Shown in pieces: positions 13,329 to 20,883 of a DNA stretch of 22,419 nucleotides. Location: assembly GCA_964496975.1 (NCBI GenBank), contig CAZCBN010000049.1, forward strand, positions 1 through 22,419, written 5' to 3'. A program made the translations under genes and the position numbers. Origin of the DNA: CAZCBN01 sp964496975. GTDB taxonomy: Bacteria > Planctomycetota > Phycisphaerae > Phycisphaerales > UBA1924. The notes beneath the pieces are model-generated. The model was not told where the DNA came from. It made no database searches and was given only the letters and a program-made list of their open reading frames with translations. How positions within the stretch are numbered: the stretch's first letter is position 1; each line of letters starts with the position of its first letter.

Positions 13329-15251
13329 ATGTGTGGCATTGTCGGCGTGCTGGCGTGCGGCGGGTTTGAGCCGCGGGTGACGGACGAGGACGTCGCGCGG
13401 ATGCGCGACCGGCTGTCGCACCGCGGGCCCGACGGGGCCGGGCTGTGGCGGGGCCCGGGCGTGGTGCTGGGCCACCGCCGGCTCGCGGTCATCGACCCCA
13501 CGCCCGCGGGCGCACAACCCATGGTGACGCCCGACGGCCGGTACGTCATCACCTACAACGGCGAGCTGTACAACGACGCCGAGGTGCGGGCCGACCTGGC
13601 GCGCGAGGGCGTCACCTTCCGCACGCGGTGCGACACGGAGACGGTGCTGCACGCCGCCGCCCGGTGGGGCACGGCCGCGGCGTCGCGGCTTCGGGGGATG
13701 TACGCGTTCGCGGTGTACGACACCGACGCCCGGCGTCTGCTGCTCGCGCGGGACCCGCTGGGTGTCAAGCCGCTGGTCTACACGCTGGGCCCCTCGCGCG
13801 ATGAGCCGGCGGTGGACGAGGTGATGTTCGCCAGTGAGGACACCGCCCTTCGCCTGCGGCCCGGCTTTGTCGCGAGGCCCGACCTCGCCGCGATCAGCGG
13901 CTATCTGACGGCGATCCGGACCACCTTCGGCCCGCGCACGCTGCTGGAGGGTGTGCGATCGGTCGAGCCGGGCGAGTGGATCGAGCTTGACCTGCGCGAG
14001 CCGCGGGCCCGGGCCCGGCGCCGGGTCGTGTGGGACGACGAGGCGATGGGCCTCGCCGGGCGGCCCGGCGCGGGGGAGGGCACGGTCGCCGCGACGGTGC
14101 GCGCGGCGGTGGTTGATTCGGTGCAGCGGCATCTCCGATCCGACGTGCCGATGTGCTCGTTGTTGAGCGGCGGGCTGGACAGCACGGTGGTCGCGTCGGT
14201 CGCCGCGGCGGGCCTGCACGGCGAGTCACGCCTGCGCACGTACTGCGCGGGCGACCCCGCGGCGGGCGCGGGCGACGCGGACGACTTTGCCTTCGCCGCC
14301 TCCGCCGCGGCGGCGCTGGGCACGGAGCACGCCGAGGTGGTGGTGGACCGCGCGGCGTTTGCGCGGGACTGGCCCCTCATGATCCACCGGCTCGGTCGGC
14401 CCCTCACGACGCCCAACGAGGTCGCGATCCACGCGGTCGCGCAGCGGTTGCGCGGCGACGGCCATGTCGTCGCCCTGAGCGGTGAGGGCGCCGATGAACT
14501 GTTCGGCGGCTACCTGAACCCGATGATGACGGCGTGGGCGTTTTGCACCGCGCCCGCGGGCCCGGGCGAGGCCGGAGAGGATGGGGCCGGGCAGGTTGGG
14601 GCCCGGGCCGGTGCGGCCGACGGCGTCTTCATGCTTCGGTCCAACGCGTGGATGAACACCGACACGAAGGCCGCGATGCTGCGGCCCGAGGTATGGGCGG
14701 CGCTGGAGCGCGACGCGTGGCTCGAGGGCTGGGCGGCCGACGCGGGGCGGGCCGCGTGGCGCGAGGCGGCCCACGCCGACGACGCCCGAGACGCGACCGC
14801 GCGGCGGATGCAGACGCACCTGCGCCTGCTGCGGCGGGTGAACCTGTCGGGCCTGCTGCTGCGGCTCGACGGGGCGACGATGCTGGCGTCGGTGGAGGGG
14901 CGGACGCCCTTTGCCGACATCGCCGTGGCCCGCGCGGCGGAGCGGCTCGCGATGGCGGACAAGTTTGTCGCGGGCGTTGAGCCGACGGGGGGCGATGCGC
15001 GCACGAAGATTGCGCTGCGTGACGCCTTCGCGCGGGACATCCCCGAGGCCATCGTGCGGCGGCCCAAGCGCAGCTTCCCGCTGCCGTTTCAGGGGTGGAT
15101 CTCGGACCACGCGGGGGTGCTGCGCGAGTCGCGCCTGGTGCGGGAGATGTTGACCGCGGCGGCGTTGGAGACGGGGGTCGCCACGGCGGGCGACTGGTGG
15201 CACCTGGCGTGGCCCATGGTGAACCTGGCGCTGTGGTCCGAGGCGGCGTGA
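13329..15251 (+). CDS. asnB: Asparagine synthase (glutamine-hydrolysing)
   Basis: AsnB makes asparagine from aspartate, ATP and glutamine in the cytoplasm. The 640-residue protein starts MCGIVGV, so Cys2 becomes the N-terminal nucleophile after Met removal. LSHRGPDG, YNGELYN and RCDTETVLHA are glutaminase-domain motifs (residues 1-210). The synthetase domain has the PP-loop SGGLDST at 280-286, and GEGADELFGGY follows near residue 385. EGRTPFAD and KRSFPLPFQGW are near the C-terminus. The length is typical of the roughly 600-640-residue bacterial AsnB/AsnO group; a related role in modifying a cell-surface or peptide substrate cannot be excluded. The ATG is fixed by the need for Cys at position 2. 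There is no ribosome-binding site, but GATAGA sits 8 nt upstream. It converges with the ABC ATPase gene (32-bp gap). Confidence 0.95.
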   Translation: MCGIVGVLACGGFEPRVTDEDVARMRDRLSHRGPDGAGLWRGPGVVLGHRRLAVIDPTPAGAQPMVTPDGRYVITYNGELYNDAEVRADLAREGVTFRTRCDTETVLHAAARWGTAAASRLRGMYAFAVYDTDARRLLLARDPLGVKPLVYTLGPSRDEPAVDEVMFASEDTALRLRPGFVARPDLAAISGYLTAIRTTFGPRTLLEGVRSVEPGEWIELDLREPRARARRRVVWDDEAMGLAGRPGAGEGTVAATVRAAVVDSVQRHLRSDVPMCSLLSGGLDSTVVASVAAAGLHGESRLRTYCAGDPAAGAGDADDFAFAASAAAALGTEHAEVVVDRAAFARDWPLMIHRLGRPLTTPNEVAIHAVAQRLRGDGHVVALSGEGADELFGGYLNPMMTAWAFCTAPAGPGEAGEDGAGQVGARAGAADGVFMLRSNAWMNTDTKAAMLRPEVWAALERDAWLEGWAADAGRAAWREAAHADDARDATARRMQTHLRLLRRVNLSGLLLRLDGATMLASVEGRTPFADIAVARAAERLAMADKFVAGVEPTGGDARTKIALRDAFARDIPEAIVRRPKRSFPLPFQGWISDHAGVLRESRLVREMLTAAALETGVATAGDWWHLAWPMVNLALWSEAA

Positions 15252-15283
15252 CCGCGGCGAGACCACGACGAGACGCGCGAGAA

Positions 15284-16162
<879 letters not shown>

Positions 16163-16195
16163 CAAGGAGATGTTAGTGGGGGAGGCGGGGACGTG

Positions 16196-16223
16196 TTGAC
16201 CGGCGGCGGATTCGTCGTACGCT
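16196..16223 (+). promoter_or_regulatory. Predicted tRNA-Phe promoter
   Basis: TTGACC (16196-16201) and TACGCT (16218-16223) are 16 bp apart, in front of the tRNA at 16306. The start of transcription would be near 16230, leaving a 5' leader of about 75 nt for RNase P to remove. Confidence 0.55.
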
Positions 16224-16305
16224 TGTGTCCCACCGGGCGGGCGCCGCAGGGCCCCGGCCGGATGTTCGGGCCCCGCGGTGAAGGCCGCGCGGGACGCCGG
16301 TTGTC

Positions 16306-16379
16306 GGGTGGTTAGCTCAGCCTGGTAGAGCACCGCATTGAAAATGCGGGTGTCACTGGTTCAAATCCAGTACCACCCA
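16306..16379 (+). tRNA. tRNA-Phe, anticodon GAA
   Basis: The 74-nt gene folds as a cloverleaf: acceptor GGGTGGT/ACCACCC, D arm GCTC...GAGC, anticodon stem CCGCA/TGCGG around TTGAAAA (anticodon GAA), T arm ACTGG-TTCAAAT-CCAGT, discriminator A. The 3' CCA is not encoded (ATTT follows), so it must be added by a nucleotidyltransferase. The acceptor stem starts GGG rather than the GCC seen in many bacterial tRNA-Phe genes. Confidence 0.97.
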
Positions 16380-16407
16380 TTTCCAGAGGCTCCTGTGAAC
16401 GCGTTTG

Positions 16408-16436
16408 CCGCGGACTGGTGATGCGACCAGCCGCGG
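16408..16436 (+). terminator. Strong hairpin after tRNA-Phe (no U-tract)
   Basis: CCGCGG plus CTGGT pairs with ACCAG plus CCGCGG, an 11-bp stem with one bulged A (16414) and loop GATGCG. It starts 29 nt after the tRNA. No U-run follows on either strand, so it may be a processing or Rho-type end, not a classical intrinsic terminator. Confidence 0.45.
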
Positions 16437-16490
16437 GGGATGCCCTGCGCCCGCCGCACGGATGGTCGCGGTGGTGGGGCGGCGTCGGGC

Positions 16491-16519
16491 GAAGAAAAAC
16501 GCCGCCCGGTGGGGCGGCG
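16491..16519 (-). terminator. Intrinsic terminator of the 16586-17188 gene
   Basis: CGCCGCCC (16500-16507), loop GGTG, GGGCGGCG (16512-16519): a perfect 8-bp stem followed on the minus strand by TTTTTCTTC. It lies 67 nt past the stop codon. A second stem, GGCCGACGC/GCGTCGGCC at 16548-16568 with a 3-nt loop, lies closer to the stop without a U-run. Confidence 0.85.
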
Positions 16520-16585
16520 GCATGTGGGATTCGCGATTGGGGGGGGCGGCCGACGCGCTGCGTCGGCCCTCGGGCCGTGGCTCGG

Positions 16586-17188
16586 TCAGCGGCGGCGGCG
16601 GGCGGCGAGGCCGCCGGCGAGGCCGAGCGCGAGGAGCGTGGACGGGGCCGGGGCGACCACGAAGTTCAGGGAGTAGGTGGTGAGTTCCGAGCCGGTCTGC
16701 TGGATGACGTAGGTGTAGGTGCCCGCGCCGAGGCCGCCGGAGAAGCCGGAGCCGACGAGGGTGTTGTCGGCGCTGAAGCCCTCGAGCAGGTTCTGCTCGG
16801 AGGTGACGAGGTCAAGGTGCTGGGCGCCGAGGTACTGGGTGACGTCGCCGGCGCCGGGGCCGCTGGGGACGATGCCGACATCGCCGGCGTTGATGGCGTG
16901 GAAGGCCGTGTTGTCCGGGGCGAAGGCGAGGAGGAAGAGGCCGGTGAGGCGCTGCCCCTCGGCGATGGTGAAGGTGAGGAAGTCGCGGTCGCCATCGGCG
17001 GCGTTGGCCCGGGTGGTCGAGCCGTTGACGATGTTGCTGCCCAGGCCCAGGGTGACGGGCGTGGGGGCGGTGGCGACGCCGGAGAGATCGCCGTCGACGG
17101 CTTCGTCGTGGACGATCTGGGCCGCGGCGGGGAGGGCCAGGGCGGCCAGGGCGACGAGCGGGGCGAGGTTCGCGATGCGGTGGGGCAC
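16586..17188 (-). CDS. Secreted protein with PEP-CTERM-like C-terminal sorting tail
   Basis: A 200-residue exported protein. The signal peptide VPHRIANLAPLVALAALALP (initiator GTG read as Met) is cleaved after AAA-Q or nearby. The mature body (IVHDEAVDGDLSG, later DGDRDFLTFTIAEGQRLTGL) is a beta-rich fold seen in planctomycete extracellular proteins; I recognise no enzymatic motif. The tail APAPSTLLALGLAGGLAA-RRRR has the proline-containing motif, hydrophobic span and Arg cluster of PEP-CTERM-like proteins. The GTG at 17188 is chosen because AGGAG lies 6 nt upstream and the signal peptide follows at once; the ATG extension to 17494 would add a Pro/Arg-rich leader. An intrinsic terminator follows. 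Confidence 0.8.
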   Translation of the reverse strand: MPHRIANLAPLVALAALALPAAAQIVHDEAVDGDLSGVATAPTPVTLGLGSNIVNGSTTRANAADGDRDFLTFTIAEGQRLTGLFLLAFAPDNTAFHAINAGDVGIVPSGPGAGDVTQYLGAQHLDLVTSEQNLLEGFSADNTLVGSGFSGGLGAGTYTYVIQQTGSELTTYSLNFVVAPAPSTLLALGLAGGLAARRRR

Positions 17189-17512
17189 GTGGATCTCCTC
17201 TTTGGGGTGCGCTGTTCGGTCGAACCCGGCGGCCCTGGGGGTTCGGGGCTCGCCGGTGGAATGGACGAGTCGGTCTCTCGTGGTGGCTCGCTGGCGGCGC
17301 GATGATCGCGCCCGAGGTGGGGCCCCCCGCGACCAGACGTCACCTCGACGCGGCGGCGTTGCGGGCCCGCCCAACAATCCGCAGACGTGGGTCGGATATT
17401 TCCGGACTCGGTGGTTGCGTGCGGAACCGGGCGCGGGATTGGCGGCTTGGACCGGCGCGGTGCCCTCGGGAAACTTTTGTTTCTGTCTAGGCATCTTCCG
17501 CTATGCTCCGGC
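17189..17512. promoter_or_regulatory. Divergent intergenic region, 324 bp, with a 17-bp palindrome
   Basis: This spacer separates the minus-strand secreted-protein gene from the plus-strand dockerin protein gene. It holds a perfect palindrome GGCGCGAT-G-ATCGCGCC at 17296-17312, and an imperfect inverted repeat around GGGCCC at 17356-17373. It also has a T-rich stretch (17475-17484) and TATGCT at 17502-17507, 5 nt before the ATG at 17513. No gene or RNA is evident in it. Confidence 0.4.
17502..17507 (+). promoter_or_regulatory. TATGCT -10-like hexamer 5 nt before ATG
   Basis: CTATGCTCCGGC precedes the ATG at 17513 and there is no Shine-Dalgarno. TTGTTT at about 17478 is a weak -35 candidate. 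A nearly identical CTATGCTCGGC precedes proS. Confidence 0.4.
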
Positions 17513-20068
17513 ATGCCGAGCCGACTTCTTGCCGATCGCGTGCGTTCTGGGTTGTGCGGCCGCCGTTGGTCCGGGCTCTTTGGGCTCGTCATGGCCGTGT
17601 CGTCGGCCTGGGCCGCGGGCGATGCCCGGCACGTGCTGCTGATCGGCCTTGACGGCGTGCGGCCCGACGCGCTGCAGGCCGCGGCGACGCCCAACCTGGA
17701 CGGTCTGGTCCAGTCCGGCGCGGTGACCTGGACCATGCGCACGGAGGACATCAGCCTCTCCGGGCCCGGGTGGTCGTCGATGCTGACGGGCGTGACGGCG
17801 GCCAAGCACGGCGTCACGAACAACTCGTTCATCGGGGCCCGCTACGGCGAGTACCCGCACTTCTTTGAGCGCGTCCGCTCCGTGTGCCCCGACGCGAGCC
17901 TCGCGTCGGTCGCGACGTGGAGCGGGATCGGGCGGATCGTGCTCGACTCGGCGAGCGTGGGCGAGGCGGGCGGGTCGGACGGCACCACCACGGCGCGGGC
18001 GGTGGAACTGCTGTCAACGGGCGACCCCGCCGTGCTGTTTGTGCACCTGGACGACGTGGACGCGGCGGGCCATGGCAGCGGGTTTTCGCCGACGAACCCG
18101 GCGTACATCAACGCGATCCAGACCAAGGACGCGCAGGTCGGGCAGATCCTGGACGCCGTGCGCGCGCGGCCGGGGTATGCGGCGGAAGAATGGCTCGTGA
18201 TGGTGAGCACCGACCACGGCGGCCTCGGCACGGGGCACGGCGGGGGGACGGTGGAGGAGCAGACGATCTTCGCGATTTTTCAGGGGCCCGGGGTGACGCC
18301 CGGCGTCATCACCCAGCCGACGAACATCGAGGACATCGCGGTGACGGCGCTCGCCTACCTGGGTGTGCCGCTGAACCCGGCGTGGGGGCTGGACGGGCAG
18401 GTGCGGGGGCTGGGTGGTCCTCTGCCGAGGCCGGTGCTGGGGTGCGAGGCGACGATCGCGACGTTCGCGACCCGCGTGGACCAGGCGACGAAGACGGTGG
18501 ACCTGGCGTGGACGCCTCCGGTGGGCGTGGTGCCGGCGGGGTACGTCGTGCGGCGGGACGGCGCGGCGGTCGCGACGCTCGCGGCAACGGCGCGGCAGTA
18601 TCGCGATGCCCCGGTCGCGGCGGACGAGCCCTCGGGGCACCTGCGGCCGGCGTACGTGGTGGAGGCGGTGGACGCCTTGGGCAACGTGCTCGCGGCGTCG
18701 GCGACGCGGGCGGTGCGCGTGTCGACCGGGCGGGTGGTGCTGGACGAGTCGTTCGACGCGTACGCCGACGATGCGGCGCTGCGCTCGGCGGGGTGGCAGA
18801 CGCTGGAGGTGAACTCGCCGGTGGAGCCGGCGGGGTGGACCCTCACCAACGCGGCGGGCCGATCAAACCCGCCGGGGGAAGACGGGCGGGCGACGGCAGG
18901 GGGGTTTGTGATCTCGGACTCGGACTTCTTTGGGTCCGCGTCGGCGTCGAACCCGACGGGCAGCGGGATGTCGTACGACCTGATCACGCCGGCGTTCAAC
19001 GCGACGGCGCTGTCGCGGGTGTTCTTGCACGCCGATGTGTCGGCGCAGCTCAACGACAACGGGCGGGCGGTGTTTGACGTGGACGTCCGCTCCAGCGGCC
19101 GGGGGTGGCAGAACGTGCTGCGCCGCGTCTCCCCGAGCCGGACGGCGAACGCCCCGGTGGTGACGGTGGACAACGCCGACGGGTTCTTTGGCCGATTGAC
19201 GCTGGACCTGACGGCGGCGGCGGCGGGGCGCACCGGCGTGCAGGTGAGGCTCCGGCACGTGGAGCCCAACTGGGACTGGTGGGTCGCGGTGGACAACGTG
19301 CTGGTGGACGACGTGGACCGCACCGGCGGCGCGACGGTGGAGCTGCTGCCGGCCGAGGGGTTTGACGGCGGCGTCCCCTTGGCGTGGGAGACGCGGGGCG
19401 TGCTGCCGGCGGGGTTTGGCTGGTCGACGGCGGACGTGTGCGGCAAGTCGATCGTGGGGCGGAACGGGTCGGTGTTCCCGTTCCTTGCGGGGCGGGCGAT
19501 TCATCGGCTTCGGCCGCCGTTCGCGTCGGTGCAGGTGGAGTGTGCCGGGACGGCGCGGAGCGACGAGTGGCTCCTGACGCCGGCGGTCGATGCCCGTGGG
19601 CTGCGGCGGGTGTGGGCGGAGTTTGAGTGCGAGTTTTTGCCGGGGGGCGACGGCGTGGTGGAGGTGCTGCTGAGCCTCGACGGCGGGGCGACCTTCGCGG
19701 CGACGCCGGTGTTTTCGAGCGCGGGCGGGGGCCTGCTGGATGGGGACGAAGAGCCGGTGTACCAGCGGCGGGCCCTGGAGCTGCCCGGGGCGGGGGCGAG
19801 CGACGCGGTGGTCGTCGCGTTCCGGTACCGATCGGCGTCGGCGGGGCGGTGGTGGGGGGTGGACGGTGTCCGCGTGTTCGGCCAGCGGGCGCTCGGGTGC
19901 GACGAGGACCTGGTCGCGCCCTTCGACACCCTGGACTCGGCGGACGTGCTGGCGTTTGTCGGGCGCGTGTCGCAGCAGGCGGAGGGGGCTGACCTGGACG
20001 GCGACGGGGCGGTGACGTTTCTCGACCTGCTGGCGTACGTGGAGATGGTGGAGGCGGGGTGCCCCTGA
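17513..20068 (+). CDS. Secreted type I phosphodiesterase/alkaline-phosphatase-superfamily protein with GC-type dockerin tail
   Basis: An 851-residue exported protein. The N-terminal RRWSGLFGLVMAVSSAWA is a signal peptide. Residues about 38-310 are a phosphodiesterase/nucleotide pyrophosphatase-like domain: VLLIGLDGVRPDAL (metal Asp47), ATPNLDGL, and SLSGPGWSSMLTG, where Ser83 takes the place of the usual Thr nucleophile. KHGVTNN follows, then VHLDDVDAAGH and VSTDHGGLGTGHG with further metal ligands. Next is an Fn3-like domain (DLAWTPPVGVVPAGYVVRRDG), then two jelly-roll or MAM-like domains (VVLDESFDAYADD; LLPAEGFDGG). The end, DTLDSADVLAFVGRV...GADLDGDGAVTFLDLLAYVE and Gly-Cys-Pro, matches the GC-type dockerin tail of Phycisphaerae. 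The substrate is unknown. The ATG at 17513 lacks a ribosome-binding site but begins the signal peptide; an upstream ATG at 17387 would add 42 residues without one. Confidence 0.85.
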   Translation: MPSRLLADRVRSGLCGRRWSGLFGLVMAVSSAWAAGDARHVLLIGLDGVRPDALQAAATPNLDGLVQSGAVTWTMRTEDISLSGPGWSSMLTGVTAAKHGVTNNSFIGARYGEYPHFFERVRSVCPDASLASVATWSGIGRIVLDSASVGEAGGSDGTTTARAVELLSTGDPAVLFVHLDDVDAAGHGSGFSPTNPAYINAIQTKDAQVGQILDAVRARPGYAAEEWLVMVSTDHGGLGTGHGGGTVEEQTIFAIFQGPGVTPGVITQPTNIEDIAVTALAYLGVPLNPAWGLDGQVRGLGGPLPRPVLGCEATIATFATRVDQATKTVDLAWTPPVGVVPAGYVVRRDGAAVATLAATARQYRDAPVAADEPSGHLRPAYVVEAVDALGNVLAASATRAVRVSTGRVVLDESFDAYADDAALRSAGWQTLEVNSPVEPAGWTLTNAAGRSNPPGEDGRATAGGFVISDSDFFGSASASNPTGSGMSYDLITPAFNATALSRVFLHADVSAQLNDNGRAVFDVDVRSSGRGWQNVLRRVSPSRTANAPVVTVDNADGFFGRLTLDLTAAAAGRTGVQVRLRHVEPNWDWWVAVDNVLVDDVDRTGGATVELLPAEGFDGGVPLAWETRGVLPAGFGWSTADVCGKSIVGRNGSVFPFLAGRAIHRLRPPFASVQVECAGTARSDEWLLTPAVDARGLRRVWAEFECEFLPGGDGVVEVLLSLDGGATFAATPVFSSAGGGLLDGDEEPVYQRRALELPGAGASDAVVVAFRYRSASAGRWWGVDGVRVFGQRALGCDEDLVAPFDTLDSADVLAFVGRVSQQAEGADLDGDGAVTFLDLLAYVEMVEAGCP

Positions 20069-20169
20069 TGTGAGCGTGCCGCGGGGCGACTGGAGGGGCG
20101 GGGGCTGACGCAAGCTGGCCCGGAAGTGGGGAGTCGGGGCGGTTCTCAATCGGTCGGGGCGGGGCGGTC

Positions 20170-20175
20170 GATAGA
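20170..20175 (+). promoter_or_regulatory. GATAGA -10-like hexamer 6 nt before ATG
   Basis: GATAGACGCGGC leads straight into the ATG at 20182, copying the arrangement at asnB. Direct repeats GTCGGGGCGG at 20133-20142 and 20153-20162, spaced 20 bp, lie upstream and may be regulatory. Confidence 0.4.
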
Positions 20176-20181
20176 CGCGGC

Positions 20182-20832
20182 ATGCCGACGCCCGCTGCGA
20201 CACAACTGGTGCTCTCCGACGGTGGCCCGCTGGGTTTGCTCGCGGCGGCGCGGGCGTCTGAAGACGCGGTGCGGGCGGAGGGGGCGGGGTCGCTGTCGCC
20301 AAAACCCCTGTTGTGGGGAGTTTCGGCGGAGGCGTTGCCGCTGGACGTGTTGGGCGAGGCGACGGCCCGGCAGGCGGGGATGTTTGGGCTGGACCTGGTG
20401 ACGCTGGCGTCGCCGGCGGACCCGTTCGCGGGACGGCCCACGGCGGAGACGGAGGCGCTGCTGCTGGTGCGGGCGGTGCACGTGGCGGCGGAGCTGGGGT
20501 GCCGGCGGGTGGTGTGGCCGGTGCAGGCGCCGGCGGCGGGGGGCATGCAGGCCGGGGGGCCGCCCGATGCGGCGGAGGTGGGGCGGAAGGTGGACCGGGC
20601 GCTGCTGGCGAGCCGGATGGTGCTGCTGGAGATTGACCGCTACCCGGTGCCGGACGTTGAGGTGGAGCTGCCCTTTGTGGACATGACGGACGCGCAGGTG
20701 GCCGACCTGCTGGACGACTTCGGGCTGACGCTCGAGTCGTGCTGGTGGTGGGGGGGTGCGGCGGCGGAGACGGAGCGCGGGCGGGCGGAGCGGCACCGGT
20801 GGACCGGGGCGCTCGCGGCGCTGCACGCCTGA
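20182..20832 (+). CDS. Degenerate QueC-like PP-loop protein, probably catalytically inactive
   Basis: The 216-residue cytoplasmic protein follows the QueC (7-cyano-7-deazaguanine synthase) layout. QLVLSDGGPLGLLAA takes the place of the ATP-pyrophosphatase loop (VLLSGGLDS), VLGEATARQAGMFGLDLVTL corresponds to the ELEAA...GI helix and strand, and LLLVRAVHVAAELGCRRVVWPVQ to the RN...A..A...GA segment. ELPFVDMTDAQVADLLDDFGL corresponds to PLIDLTKAEIVRLG, and LESCWWWGG to the WSCY-GG zinc site. The PP-loop Ser-Gly-Gly-x-Asp-Ser is not intact (SDGGPLG) and three of the four C-terminal Cys ligands are missing. So it may bind a nucleotide or purine but probably does not make preQ0. The homology is my pattern reading. 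Start: first ATG, with GATAGA 6 nt upstream. It lies 52 bp before proS. Confidence 0.6.
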   Translation: MPTPAATQLVLSDGGPLGLLAAARASEDAVRAEGAGSLSPKPLLWGVSAEALPLDVLGEATARQAGMFGLDLVTLASPADPFAGRPTAETEALLLVRAVHVAAELGCRRVVWPVQAPAAGGMQAGGPPDAAEVGRKVDRALLASRMVLLEIDRYPVPDVEVELPFVDMTDAQVADLLDDFGLTLESCWWWGGAAAETERGRAERHRWTGALAALHA

Positions 20833-20869
20833 GCGGGCGGGCGGTCTGGGTGGATCTGCCTTCGGCTCC

Positions 20870-20875
20870 TATGCT
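20870..20875 (+). promoter_or_regulatory. TATGCT -10-like hexamer 8 nt before proS ATG
   Basis: CTATGCTCGGCTCCT lies directly before the ATG at 20884. CTATGCTC-x-G is shared with the dockerin protein gene at 17513. No ribosome-binding site is present. No clear -35. Confidence 0.4.
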
Positions 20876-20883
20876 CGGCTCCT

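Noticed and set aside
16163..16333. GTG at 16333 as start of the ABC ATPase
   Set aside because: It lies inside tRNA-Phe and the added residues do not match the OppF/DppF N-terminus.
20182..20832. Functional QueC annotation
   Set aside because: The SGGxDS loop and most zinc ligands are missing, so preQ0 synthase activity is not supported.
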